A stretch of DNA of 64,000 nt, from positions 4,340,001 through 4,404,000 of the forward strand of contig OZ005705.1 in assembly GCA_963930775.1 (NCBI GenBank), in the 5' to 3' direction. A program made the position numbers and the translations under genes. How positions within the stretch are numbered: the stretch's first letter is position 1; each line of letters begins with the position of its first letter. The notes below the pieces were generated by a model. It ran no database searches and was not told the origin of the DNA. It saw only the letters and a program-made list of their open reading frames with translations. The DNA is from Cliona cf. orientalis (Eukaryota; Porifera; Demospongiae; Clionaida; Clionaidae). Positions 33,001-44,602 of the stretch are shown in pieces.

Positions 33001-36000
33001 CCCATATACCCCAGCCCTCAGGCATTATAACTCCCTATCCCTGACAATAGTCCAATAATACAGTTGTACTGGCATACCAAGTTTGTGTTATAGCTACTAG
33101 CTTTTCACTAGCTATAGCCAGTAGCTCCCACACATAATACAATCACTAGGAGGGTTCCAGCTTGATACACTAACTATTGTGCAGATTGTCATTATGATAG
33201 AATCTAGCTGCCTACTACTCCAACTCAAATACGAAAAAGTAAACAGTCTGCTGATTACACTGACCAATCATGGTCAAGATATTAAACAGATAAGCTATGT
33301 TTGCCCAGGATACACTGTTCATATACCTACCACCTTCACTCTTGGGCTACACCCTCGAGCTCAGGGTGGTATATGAACAGTATATCCTGGGCAACCATAG
33401 TTTATCTATTACCTATATACATATCAGCACATATGCATGCTGGAATCCGGGGAAGAGGAGGGAGGACTCAGAAAACACTAGGGGACAGCATTTAATAAAG
33501 TTAACAATGATTAAAGCCAAGATTGACTTACAGAGTAATAATTATTATTAAAGATTTGCAAGCTACGCTTAGGCATTGCCTAAATAAAATCAACATTCAA
33601 GCCACATGTGCATTCTATTGCATATGCATGTCAGGAACGTTGCCAAAAACTAGAAACAATTACTGTTAGAGGAGCAAATGTTTAGAACAAATACCAATAT
33701 AGTCAGTTTTCACAAGATATTTCATCAACTACATAACCTGCTCTCCTTCACAGAGGATGCTGCAAACCAGGCTTGTTAAATCTCGGCAGCAAAAATTTCT
33801 AATTTGTATATACATGATGCTGGATGGACGAACGAGTGAACTAGTGACCATAATACAGCATTCTCCCAAAGTAAAATTTCAACATATGACAAGTGGGCCT
33901 ATTTTGGGTGGCGCCTCTGACCACAATAAAGCTAATGGACTATTCCCATTCCCACATTGAAGGAAATTCTGTACTGAAGGCTTGTTGGGCCGACATGGCT
34001 AGCGAGAACACTGTAATAATTATTAAGTAGCTAGCTCTTTGCTGCTAATACCGCACATCGCGAATATTTCATTATTAAAATACTTTCGGACAGCCTGGCT
34101 TGTGCGAAAACTAACACGCAAAAATACATACACAATATTAATGATAATGTGGTACAGGGTCATTTGTCCAAAAATTATTTAACACGAAAATAATTATTGC
34201 ACAAAATATTTTAGATACAAAATATTCACGATTTACAGTATTCCTGGCTATAAATTATCATACCAGAAATAGTTTCTTCAAGGATAGGTTGCTGCGTAAT
34301 GTTGTGCTGGACAATAGAAGTAGATTTGCTGCTTGATCCTAAAGATGTACTTGCAGAGCTATTGAAAATATGTTGGGTTTTTCCAAACTCTGATACACAC
34401 TCTTTATAGCCTCGTCCCCAGGCTCTCCCCCTCCTCTTTATTTTATACGTGCGATTTTATTTACGCGAAATTAAATTATTGTGCACAGAGAAGGGACCGG
34501 GAGGAAAGAGCCTGGGAGGCTTTGATCACGTGCGGACACTGATGACGCGTTCAGTGTCCATTGTGTCCACGTATGAGAGTCCAAAAGAACGAGAAAGAAG
34601 CCCGGATCAGCGTGCTAGTAGGCTTTTTGGAATGCTCTACAGATGGCTCGATCGATGGACAAGACTGCCAGCCAATTTTTTGACGCCTCGCGCTCTTGAA
34701 TCTCATACAGTGCCAGTGAGTTGGCTACCATGATCCAATGATGATCGTTCTCTGAGATTCAAGAGCGCGAGGCGTGAAAAAGTTGGCTGGCAGTCTTGTC
34801 CATCGATCGAGCCATCAGTAGAGCACTCCAAAAAGCCTACTAGCACGCTGATCCGGGGTTCTTTCTCGTTCTTTTGGACTCTCATACGTGGACACAATGG
34901 ACACTGAACGCGTCATCAGTGTCCGCACGTGATCAAAGCCTCCCAGGCTCTCCCCCTCCCTTCTCTGTGCACAATAATTTAATTTCTCGTAAATAAAATC
35001 ACGCGTATAAAATAAAGAGGAGGGGGAGAGCCTGGGGACGAGGCTACACTCTTTACTGTTACAGTATTTCACCTATCAATAATGCATTGGCACTCTTGTT
35101 TATACCCTCAAATTATCCAACTATAAACTTTCAGAGAACCTCTTAATCCTTACTTCATGTACAAAGGGGTAATAGGGGAATTTTCCTACACTTGACATCT
35201 TACTCCACCCCACTTCAAATTCTACAATCTAGTAATTATCATAAGGAGAGTCCAAAGACCATATACATGCAATATAACTAAATCATCAAGGGGTTGAACC
35301 TTCACTCACAGGTAGCGATTTTGATATACTGTTGCTGGATGGGATCATTTATAGGCACTTTTTGCACAATTGACACTATTCAAGTTGAAGACAGTCAGGC
35401 TGGTTCAGTCTCACTGAAATTATTGAGTTAACATGTATCACCAAGGGCTAAGCCCTTGGTATCACTACATAATGTATACATGTACATGTACATGTACATG
35501 TACACACACTCATATATACACGTATATTATATATTATTAAGCAAAGTGATTTTCTCATATTTAGTGATAACTGGGGCTCGCTTTGGCTTGTTCCAATATA
35601 TTTTCTACCACTTTAGAAAGATTCTAAAAAAAGCTCTAGTGGCTCATGAAAGCAGGTAGCACGCACACCCATCTAACAATGTAAGTGGCTCATGGTGCAG
35701 GCAGCATGCACACACCATAATATTATGCATGTGCCAGACAGGTTTGGTGCATGCTTGGTTTCCCATGAGACAATCACCAACTACCAGCATGATCATAGAT
35801 ATCATAGATCATCTTACCATTGTGTTAGTTGTCCTGGCATTGACACTCTTGCTGATTCAGGATTTTTTAATTGTCCACTACGAATACTACACAATTGAAC
35901 AATAAGATGGAATACTTGAATAATGATACAGACTATATTATGTAACAAGAGAGGAACCTGTACCTCCATTCAATTGCATGTTCTAGGGAGTTGAATGTAC

Positions 36001-39000
36001 TTGGCCTTCCTCTTAGAAAACTCTGCATTGATGCAAGCGACTCCACTGCAGTACCTGAGAGAAATCTGCTTACAATAGCCATACTGAAAAATACACACAC
36101 GTACACAAATGCTATAAAATTTCAGGCTTAGGCCAAATTATATCTTATTCAACAAAATACAAGGAGAATGAAATACCGTATTTTCTCGTTAATAGGCATA
36201 TTTCGCTTATAAGCACATATTCGCTGTTAAGTGCATGTTATTTTGCTTTCCTATTCACTCGCTATTAGGTGCATTTGACCCTTGACCTCAATATCTGCAT
36301 GCTTCCTTGCTAGCCCAGGGTTCCAGCCTTTTCGAGTTAGTCGAAATTACAATGGCTACAGTTGATTCTCAGGGTTTTTAAAGCAGTGCTAGGTCGGAGT
36401 GTAGTAAACATGCAGCATGAATAATTGTGCAATCGATCGAGCAACTGGCCACACCCCTTAAATATGCCCACTGACACGTATGTGTACTTGGATGTAGGTA
36501 TTTTTGTTAGGCGCATCTCGCTGTTAGGCACACCTCACTATTAAGCACAGGTTTTCTTTCTGTGGAGATATAAATGCATGCACTTAATAGCAGGAAAATA
36601 CGGTAGGGTAAGTAGGATCATTTCACGTACGTCCTACATGGAGAGTTAAAATTTTCCTGGGGGAACATACCACCAGACCCCGTAGTATAAGCAAGTTAAT
36701 GAGCATTACGTTATTCTAAAAAACATTACTACCATCCTCGCCCCCCTCCCTTTAATTCTGCAATTATCGTGTTTGCCCCCCACGACGAAAATTCTAAATG
36801 AAACCCTGAATTTTGATACCAGCAAAAAATAGAGTCTGTTGAATAGATTGGCATGGCTTAAACCTGAAACACTGATAAACCTAAGAGTTTGGTAGCATGC
36901 CATCATATCAGAAATAAAGTACCCACACTATGTGCGCACATGCTAAGCCTACCTTCCACCACATCAATAATTATCAATCCAACCAATGTTGGGATAATCT
37001 GCTCTGCAGCAACTCGAACAGCTATTGCTCCTCCCATGCTACAAATAATTAATGAGCATGGATCAGAAATCAGCTTACTGTACTTTTGCTTACCTGTGGC
37101 CCATAATTACCATAGGAGGTACTTCATCAGGAAATAGAGATCCCACGAGTTCACCAACATCACTACAATGTATATACAAAATTATAATATTTGACAATGA
37201 AGATACAGCTATACAGGATTCTCGTACTTCACCAAGGTTTTGGCAGACAGGTCATCATCATCCACAGTCTTAGAACAACCTGAACTAATAACAATAAGTC
37301 AACTGTTCAGAGATATGATTCAGCTGATTGCCTACCATGTCCCCGGATATCCACTGCAACAATCTGACAATTCACCAATTTTGTGACTTCCACCTACGTA
37401 TATAGGGATAGTAGTATCATAATAATTATACCACTTGGTCCAAACAGTTGACTTACTGTAAATAGTGCCCAGGACAAAGCAGAGTGTCCCCCACCATGAA
37501 GAAGCAGCAAAACAGGTCCAGAGCTACCTCGCAAATAAACATGGAAGCAGTTACATGGAGAGTTAAGTATGTACACACGCTCTTCAAGAGAAAAATAAGT
37601 AACACTCGCTATTGCAAAATTGAAGTTTGAAACACACATCACAGAAGGAAGGGTATCAAATCTCTTTTATAACATGGGGGCAAGTCTAAGTTGACATTAA
37701 GTTTTATATCATACGGACATTGTATTATATACAACAGTGAATAGCTACACTATGAAAGGATATGTTGTTTCCAGGAGTAGTCACATCCTCACTCTTTTCA
37801 AAGAAGTTATTCCATGGCAAAGGTGAATAATTTCTCCGCCTCTTTTTATGAACTCCACCAGTACTGTGTAATGGAATAAATATTATGTTACAGTGGACTC
37901 TCTATTAACGGACACTCCCAATAACGGACCTCTACCAAATAACGGACACTGCTATATGTACCAACCGATATCTCCATATGTCTAATGCAGTAGCAGCACC
38001 TGAATAGCGGACAACCTCCGAATTCCGGATAACGGACACAGCAGCTTGCACAAAGTAATACAGTACTATACAAAAAATGTTCTGACTAACGGACGGCGGT
38101 GGGTGTGGCTAACCCCACCCACGACCTTCTTACATGCAGTTCATGGCATTATTAAAATAATAAGACGGCAATACATATAGACACTAAAAAACACTAGTAC
38201 TTTGTCTAGCTATAGTAATGACAACAGCCACTGCTTTACTTGCTCAAATGGCAAATAGCTAGCCATTCGTCCACCATGACGCAATTGACACTCGTCTAGT
38301 AGATCACTTCCTTGAAACAGACTGAATAGTGCAATACAATGTCATGAAAACACTTGAGTATGTCATGAATTTCTTTATAATAATGAACTATTGGCTATAA
38401 AATTAATATTAGATGAAGTGGGGGTGACTAAAGTAAAACACCCCAATAAAGGACATACCCCGAATAAAGGACAGAAGCCTATGTACCAAGGTGTCCGTTA
38501 TTCGGAGAGTCCACTGTATATCCTTTGTTGCGTTTACTTTCACAAGAGCTCTCTCCAGCTATTGCTTTTCAAAGGACAGTATTGCAATATGCAGGTAATT
38601 AATTACACACACTCTCAGTAAGCAAATTGGTTTTCTTTGCTTCCAATGTACATGTATACACTATACCACATACATAATATGCATAGGAACTGTAAGCATC
38701 TACTTATTAACTAACGACAGCACTACTGTAAGTCCAAAACTGTAACGAGCACAGTAAATTTTAATACCTCATCACACAGAGTCGTCCACACTGAAACTTC
38801 TTAGCTAAACTGCCGGTGGGTTCAAAACATGTACCATAGTAATGTTACTGCCAGTGTAATAGCTAGTTTGCAACAGTGGTGAATGTATATTTGAGAGCGA
38901 TTGCTGCTGTTGAAATTTTGGCATTCAAATATGTCCTGTGCCGGGTAAGTGCCCATGGAAATTTATATAGTTGTGTGAGGGCCGCTACATTGACCCCTTG

Positions 39001-42000
39001 AAATGTGGTATAATATAATACCTGGGCATATGCCCGGGACACAGTATGGTCCTTGGACACATTAATTTTTGTACCTCTTGCTAAATGCATTGTTAAGTGA
39101 TACCAGTCATGCACATAAGCTTTTCAGGACATACTCATATGCTACTCAGTGTATCATCGGTTAAATCAGGTCTAATACTATATTATTGGACTAGATTTAG
39201 ATGCATTATGCTCTAGAGAAATAAATATTATGTCAGTGGACAAGTACATTCATGCATAGACTACTCAACTTTCACTGGTAGCACAAATTTCTGCTCATCT
39301 ACTTTAACATGAAGCGGTTTCCTGTTAGGATACCTAAAGGATTGGAACCTACATGTAGAGTATCCCTCAGTGTCTAGTGGGAGGGTACTCTACCATTAGT
39401 ACCTATTAACCCTAGAGCAGAAGGATGGGCCCCTCATAAACCTTCACATGATATCCTGTATGCCATAGAGACAGTCTACCCAGTGCAACAGATCAAAGGC
39501 AAAAGGTATGAAGTATTGACCAGGTCAGCTCAAATGGCAGGGAAGTGGAACCAGGCAGTGGAACCCACACACATCCATAATTAATTACCATAGTTATGTG
39601 GGACTTTTCCTTCAATTAAATAAGGGCTACTGGATCCAACTGCCCATCACAAACAGCCAATCAAGTCCTACCAAATTGAATCAAAGCCAAATAGGATCCT
39701 GTAAGCAAATGAAGTTTACTCTTGACAACCAAACTTTTCCCAATAGTACACATTTAACCCACAGCACCAAAAGATCTGCTAATAGTACACAGTGCAATCT
39801 ATGTACACTGATGTATTGGACCAACACCCTGTAAATTTTGCATAAACAGTGATTTGTAATCCCCTTGGTACCACTGCTTTCAAAACTGATAATCAGTTAG
39901 TAAACTGATATACAACATTTTCAAAACCCATCTTAGTTACTTGGAAAGCAAGTGTCAACAAGCTGAGCAGTACCATCCCCATGGGAGATGAAGGCCAAAA
40001 GATTTAACATTGCTATTATGCACTGCAAGCCAATAACACTATGACTGTATATGGTGTACCTCTGTAATATACATGTAGGGCCGTTGGGTTGCAGATACAG
40101 CGTCAGGGATAATCTGTGATTAGTGCTCTTTATTCTCAGTAACCTGGATAGCCTACAAGCCCTTCCACTCCATCAAACCCATTTCATCATCAAACTCCAT
40201 TTATACTCTATTATCATACAAGGTGTCATTCCCATGATATCATCCTAAAGGGTACAGGTGTGCATGTATGTGCTTCCCATAGGATAATAATTACCTGTAT
40301 GACCATCTTCCCACTAGCTACCTACCTAATCATACAGGGATATACTTAGCCAGATATCAAAAGGAGAATCAGATTAAGTGCTGGCAGCAAGTATGGAGCA
40401 TAATATTATAAGGGATATTCATTACAGTAGACTTTGATATAAACACATTTTGCAGCAGGTTCCACAGTTATACATTGAATTGAAATAGAAAAGCCTGGTC
40501 TTTGCAGAAATGAAGATATCCCATTTGATAAGCCAGCTATCTACATAGCTCATATCTATAAGTTTCAGCCTTAAGACTGAGTATGCTCACAATTCATGAA
40601 GGACTGATGCTCTGAAGCAACTTGCACAAACAAGATATAGCAATACAACGAACCTGCTCCTTTTGGGCTTATCAGAACACAAACTGTTTGCTATAGACAA
40701 TATCAGCATAATAGGCCTCCCAAACCTCTCTACAAAAACTGAAACAAGATATTCAACATAAGGACAAACTGGAAGGGAAGTTGGGAATACAAACATGTGT
40801 GTACAGAATGGCGAGCATTAGTTTACTGAGGTGATCTCAATCACCAACATACGACTCAGACGAAAAACCCACGGAAGATTTACCAGCCAGCTGGTTCACT
40901 GACTTTTTTCCTACTGCTTACAATGGCAGTAGCGAAAGCATGAAGTGTTGTAGAGTATGATTATCGTAGTGCCACTCTTTGTGATTTCACTTTTGCTATT
41001 GCAAGATGTAGTAAATCTCCAGTACTAGATGGTTTGCAGCACCTTTATTACCAGTACACATACACAAACAGTAAAATGATCGGTCTGTCTGTCTGCTGTC
41101 ATTGTCCACAGAAATCCCACCATAATATTATTTCAAGATGTAGGCATGTTAGCAAGTGCCCAAACTGTCAAGTACAGTAAAAAAATTGTTTCCAGTTGTT
41201 TGATAAGGATCATAAGGACTACAAATCATGCACTTTGATCAGTCACACATATTTAATTTGGAATAGGTAAAGGTTGTCTAGTCATCACACAATGGAAATT
41301 TGAGCTACATGGCAAGCGACTTCATATGTACAGTACTCACAGAGTATGTGCTCTAGACAACTCTGGTTAGCACTGAAAGTGATCAAATGGGACAGTATAT
41401 GGGACACAAGAGGTGGCAGAACAGTAATGGGTGAACAATACTGATACAATATTGAAGTTGACATTTACAAGATGATGATTACTTCTGCTGCCTTCTTTCA
41501 GAACTCATATTATTATAATATTACGCCATGGCCAAAGCCTCCAGGTGATAATCTGTATTGCAAAATCTATCCGAGACATAAATAGACTTTGACTTAGGCA
41601 CAATATTAAAATTATGTATTTTATTTCAAAACAGTACACTTGTTGCAATGTAAGTAAGTAGGCACTGAGATTAGCCAAACACCCCACCAAGACATTATGT
41701 TATTGTATGAGTCAAAAACAGTTTGCAGGTCCTTCTTCAGTATCATTATGCACTCCAGCTAGTGAATAGTCTAGCTTAGCATTAGTTTTGTCTTATAAAT
41801 GGATATTATTTCTGGTTATGTAGTAGTACTCTCCTACACATAGTCATGATGAAAATGAAATAATGGGTCCACAGATTATACATGTAGACTGGTTATACAA
41901 TAAACATGGAAAACCATGAAATTATCCTACGGTGACCACACTGAAGCACAACCATCAAAGTGAGACCTACACCAACAGCCACAGTCATCTATAATGCTCA

Positions 42001-44602
42001 AGTCCCAGGAAGAGTAGTAATTAACTCTAGTAAAAACATTACAATAAGGACTCTCTGGGTATAGCCAAATAACACAAGTATACGTAATAATATTAGTGAA
42101 AACAGCCAAGATAAGCATGCTTAAGGCAGCAGTCAGTATTGCAAGTGATTCTCAGAGAGAGAGAAAGTAGCATGCTAATTACCCCATGCGCGCATGCATA
42201 GCAAGGGATAAAGCAATCAGTTTTGTCTGTCTATCGTCATATACAGATCTCGAGATTTAGGCATCTAAGCGACTCATAAGCACAACCAATCCATCGAAAA
42301 ACTTGCTCCATTATGCTTCAAATTATTTGGTAAGGCCCACAAGCATCGCAAACCTGCGTTTCCAGGCCTTTATTTAGAAGCTTTCCCAAGGGAGGCACAG
42401 CAAGTTATTATGAGATCAAGGGGGGCAAGACTATTTTCTGTGCACACGATCTCTAGTAGGGTCTGGGGGCATGCTCCCCCAGGAAATTTTTTTCATTTTG
42501 GACTCCCTGAGATTGCTTCTCAGGCACTACATTTTGAATACTAATATCATGATTATTATTCACATTAGGTGACTTGATGCAAGTGATAATACTAAGGGGG
42601 GCTCGCCCCCCCCCTCCCCAAATGAAGCCCTGGTTTCTTATTGGCCATGCCTATCAACCGCACCCCCTTGTGCTTTCTGCTCATGCGCACAACTTAGCAG
42701 AGTACGTAGGTAAAGGTCGTCAACAAGTGCAAGTAAACCACCGTAACTCTCATCTCTGTGCAGATAATAATTAGCACTATAGGATGCAGATGCAATGCGC
42801 GGAGAACGTGCTCTAGAGAGCTCTAGTTAATAATTGTCGATCTGATTTATGTTTTTTTCCAGCCCAATCAATCACGTGTGGCCCAAGTAGTATTGTCAAA
42901 ACATTAATATATTTAGCAGCTGGCCCATTTTATGGGGTGTCCTTGAATTACAAAATTAATACATATTGCTTAGCAAGTGACACAGTATTGAGGTAGTCTC
43001 GCGCGCCAGCCCCTCCTATGCAAAAAGCGAGAAAGGGTTTGGTAAATAACGTACCATCCGCTTGTCCCCGTGGAATGCACATGACATCATAGAACGTGAC
43101 ATCATTAACCGCAAACATCACGACCTGATAAGAACGAAGTGATAACTTCTAGCTGTTTCTCCAATGACAAATAGCCTAACTCAGCGCTTGCTGTCTTCAC
43201 TGCGTCCTCGAGCTTCTCCATCGTTCCTGCCAAGATAGAGCGTGACTAGTCTCGCGGGCCAGTGACCGCGAACTTTATTGTATACGCGTACACAGCTACT
43301 TCGCGCATTGCGCATGTCCCGGATGGTCATGTGACTAGATACTGCCATTTCATTGGTAGTTCATATAGCCTACACGGGGACAAGCGGATGGTACGTTATT
43401 TACCAGACCCTTTCTTGCTTTTTGCGTAGGAGGGGCTGGCACGCGAGACTAGTATTGAGGCAGTGGTGGTCTGGTGAAATGCAGGAGGTATGAAATCATC
43501 AATATTCCACGTGACTACCAATCTGCGTCATCAGGGGCGTGTCCCAATACAGTTGCTATGCTTAGAAGGCTAAAAACAGCGGGATCCTCGAGGGTTCACT
43601 AGCTTAACCGTTGTAGTTTCGATCACTTGTCCCATTCATATTGTTTGGAACAGGAATCCTGGTGGTTCACCCTTGAAATCACCATCAAAGTTTACTATGT
43701 AAAGTCTAAGGGGATAAAAGTGACAACCCAGCAGTTTGTCTTGGGTACGTGATACTTTCATACCTCCTATGGGTGAAATGATCATCTTTTTTATGCCAGA
43801 CTAGTAGGTAGGTCCTCAAGTATCCCTAAATCCCAATCCTTTTTCTCCTTTGAAAAGAGCATGCTATATAGGCACATGGCATATAAACATATTAGATGTG
43901 TCATGCTAAATCAGCAATTAATAAGACTGTGTCTACAGTCCCGGCACTGGTACTGGAAATTTTGCGCTTCGAGTACCGGCAACTAGCCCGCCAAAAACTT
44001 AGAAATTTTTCGAAATTGAGAGAAAGAAAAAAAATTCATAGATCAAGTGGCATTCGAACCCATAACCACAGTATGCCAGCCCAAGCCCTAGCCTGCTCTG
44101 CCAACCCAGCTCACCGCTGCTGGATGTTGTTTTTTGCACACCTTACCACTATAATACTGACCCTTGTCACCAACCGTACCCGAAACCCAAACCCCTCGTA
44201 ACCAACCGATTATCGGAACCCAAACCCCCACTACTAGCCTCACTAGCCATCTTGCGCTCAGTAATATAATGCCAGACTAGTACATTGCCGATACTCCAAG
44301 AGCTGAATCTTGGGTACCGGTGCCGGGACTCTAGACACAGCGAATTAGTAAAGGCATACCTATATTTAATATATAGCAGTTACGTATAATACTTTCTTGG
44401 GGATATTCAATATCCTTATTAGGCAGTAGAATACTCAAGACCGAGGTGTGCCTTAATTAGAGTATTAAAAACAGAGTGCCCACTTTTAATTTTGGGGGGA
44501 AAAGTGAGTAGCATCTAAAGCTTAATAACTTTACCTACGAAAATCATCAGTTGGTAATGGCGGTAGTCCAGCCTTCAAAACCTCCTTCCTCAACGAGGAC
44601 AT
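27015..44602 (-). CDS. PPME1: Protein phosphatase methylesterase 1
   Basis: Fourteen exons in phase: 44535-44602, 37785-37863, 37457-37579, 37336-37393, 37228-37279, 37094-37162, 36953-37038, 35964-36054, 35818-35886, exon 10 split as 35047-35055 and 34264-34397, 32661-32695, 30159-30336, 27245-27309, 27015-27080. Without the insert the protein is 393 residues, close to the vertebrate length. It removes the C-terminal methyl ester from the PP2A catalytic subunit. Visible marks: LLLLHGGGHSALSW (oxyanion region), GHSMGG with the nucleophile Ser at about 150, IIIDVVEG with the acid Asp at about 175, YTWRIDL, LAGVDRLDKNLTIGQMQGKFQ, and CGHTVHEDAP with the catalytic His at about 363. Exon 10 encodes the low-complexity Ser-rich segment and is interrupted by the 34407-35046 element. 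Several introns are kilobases long and full of TEs. Confidence 0.93.
27785..28620. repeat. ATGATGAAA-rich block, copy A (split by a MITE)
   Basis: Starts near ACATCCCGAGCCCTAATCAA, then (after the MITE) GGTAATTATGATGAAACC, CTATCGATGAGGTATGG, TCTCAGTTCACTTTCTTTG and CCAGGTCAACCGGCTCAAGC. Direct copies follow at 30604-31015 and 31016-31440. 28620-29220 contains diverged pieces of the repeat at 31440-31700 plus unrecognised sequence. Confidence 0.75.
27838..28234. mobile_element. CAAGAG-type MITE with 7-bp duplication, copy 2
   Basis: 397 bp, ends CAAGAATAAATAATAAGGAG and (reverse complement of right end) CAAGAGTAAATAATAAGGAG, flanked by CTATGAG at 27831-27837 and 28235-28241. It interrupts copy A of the block also present at 30604 and 31016, which give uninterrupted versions. 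In PPME1 intron 12. Confidence 0.88.
29640..29925. repeat. Block shared with 31730-32010
   Basis: Shares GCGCTATATAGCAT, a CTGTCAAGTTTATCTCTGT-like stretch, GTTGACGACC and TATCACATGCACC with 31730-32010, in the same order. Together with the ATGATGAAA blocks this suggests that a segment of about 2-4 kb was duplicated within PPME1 intron 12 and later diverged. Open frames here are not supported as genes. Confidence 0.6.
29926..30120. mobile_element. TACTGTAGATCGCGAA-type MITE
   Basis: Ends TACTGTAGATCGCGAAA and (inverted) TACTGTAAATCGGGATAC, about 195 bp, rich in AAAATTT. Relatives at 34049-34240 and 54326-54516. It ends 39 bp downstream of PPME1 exon 12 in gene orientation. Confidence 0.75.
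30604..31015. repeat. ATGATGAAA-rich block, copy B
   Basis: Second direct copy, from CCAGAGTCCCAATCAACAAA to the GAGGGACTCTGGATGTAGTC end, in tandem with copy C. PPME1 intron 11. Confidence 0.78.
31016..31440. repeat. ATGATGAAA-rich block, copy C
   Basis: Third direct copy, from TTATGTCCCGAGTCCCAATT to GAGGGACTCGGGATGTAGTC, with an extra short internal ATGATTA duplication. 31441-31730 continues with repeat debris shared with 28620-28800. Confidence 0.78.
31730..32010. repeat. Block shared with 29640-29925
   Basis: See the partner copy; here the block runs from TTGCGCTATATATAGCATGC to GGGGATATGGTCAAG. The following 370 bases show only AAATTTT-type MITE debris. Confidence 0.6.
32385..32551. 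mobile_element. MITE of the TACCGTATAGC family, complete
   Basis: 167 bp with ends TACCATATTATAGCAGAATT and (inverted) TACCATATAGTGGGAAACTT; inside AAAAGTTTCGCGGATC. It is the intact relative of the MITE split by the LINE at 11595-14648. It lies 110 bp downstream (in gene orientation) of the short PPME1 exon 11. Confidence 0.72.
33281..33412. repeat. Perfect-arm palindrome, copy 1
   Basis: TTTGCCCAGGATACACTGTT with GGTATATGAACAG on one side, their reverse complement on the other, and a loop containing GGGCTACACCCTCGAGCTC. A relative is at 50226-50335. 32700-33280 and 33413-34048 show no gene; both are AT-rich PPME1 intron sequence. Confidence 0.72.
34049..34240. mobile_element. TACYGTAAATCGCGAA-type MITE, second copy
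   Basis: Ends TACCGCACATCGCGAATATT and (inverted) TACTGTAAATCGTGAATATT; contains ACTTTCGGACAGCCTGGCTT, which appears in reverse in the 54326-54516 copy. It ends 24 bp from PPME1 exon 10. Confidence 0.72.
34407..35046. mobile_element. MULE-like 640-bp palindrome inside PPME1 exon 10
   Basis: Near-perfect inverted arms of about 310 bp beginning TAGCCTCGTCCCCAGGCTCT, with a short central loop near 34720-34745. Flanked by an exact 9-bp duplication CACTCTTTA (34398-34406 and 35047-35055). Open frames of 85-94 codons in it are palindrome by-products. The duplicated 9 bases are coding bases of PPME1 exon 10, the only place where the phases of exons 9 and 11 can be connected. Confidence 0.9.
37891..38516. 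mobile_element. pogo/Tigger-like MITE, TA duplication
   Basis: Ends CAGTGGACTCTCTATTAACG and (inver­ted) CAGTGGACTCTCCGAATAAC, flanked by TA. Several further CGGACA motifs inside each arm. Ends of this kind with TA target sites resemble pogo/Tigger elements of the Tc1/mariner superfamily. It sits 27 bp upstream of PPME1 exon 2. Confidence 0.8.
38517..42177. other. PPME1 intron 1, low-repeat part
   Basis: 3.7 kb of AT-rich sequence. 38930-39055 is a decayed relative of the 56470 MITE (GCCGGGTAAGTGCCCATGG and GCATATGCCCGGGACAC). Otherwise no exon, RNA gene or clear transposon was found; the ORFs are short and lack coding character. The content here is less TE-rich than the rest of the gene and could hold regulatory sequence. 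Confidence 0.45.
42178..42830 (-). mobile_element. GCGCGGGGTA-type MITE, inverted copy with nested insert
   Basis: Reverse orientation relative to 15472: begins TTACCCCATGCGCGCATGC and ends GTGCTCTAGAGAGCTCTAG. A second element, with AGGCCTTTATTTAG and AAATGAAGCCCTGG as inverted ends (about 42360-42634) and runs of G and C inside, is nested in it. Confidence 0.65.
42994..43451. mobile_element. MULE-like foldback MITE, TAGTCTCGCGCGCC ends
   Basis: 458 bp with inverted arms of about 80 bp (TAGTCTCGCGCGCCAGCCCC, then GGTACGTTATTTAC), flanked by a perfect 9-bp duplication GTATTGAGG (42985-42993, 43452-43460). Related to 19782-20320. Confidence 0.88.
43927..44340 (-). mobile_element. TIR element with a second, different tRNA-like module
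   Basis: 414 bp with ends CTGTGTCTACAGTCCCGGCA and (inverted) CTGTGTCTAGAGTCCCGGCA. On the minus strand 44044-44123 reads GAGCTGGGTTGGCAGAGC (D-arm/A-box like) and, 40 bases on, GGGTTCGAATGCC (B-box like), the layout of a tRNA-derived module. The rest between 44124 and 44300 has CCAACCGTACCC-type repeats. It resembles the 3773-6276 elements only in design, not in sequence. Confidence 0.68.

Noticed and set aside
34449-35072. ORFs of 94, 64 and 85 codons
   Set aside because: They are the same sequence read from the two arms of the palindromic element.
35310-35385. Extra PPME1 exon between exons 9 and 10
   Set aside because: The one open frame cannot join exon 9 in phase, and would create a stop with the following exon; the exon 10 model with the insert removed explains all phases.
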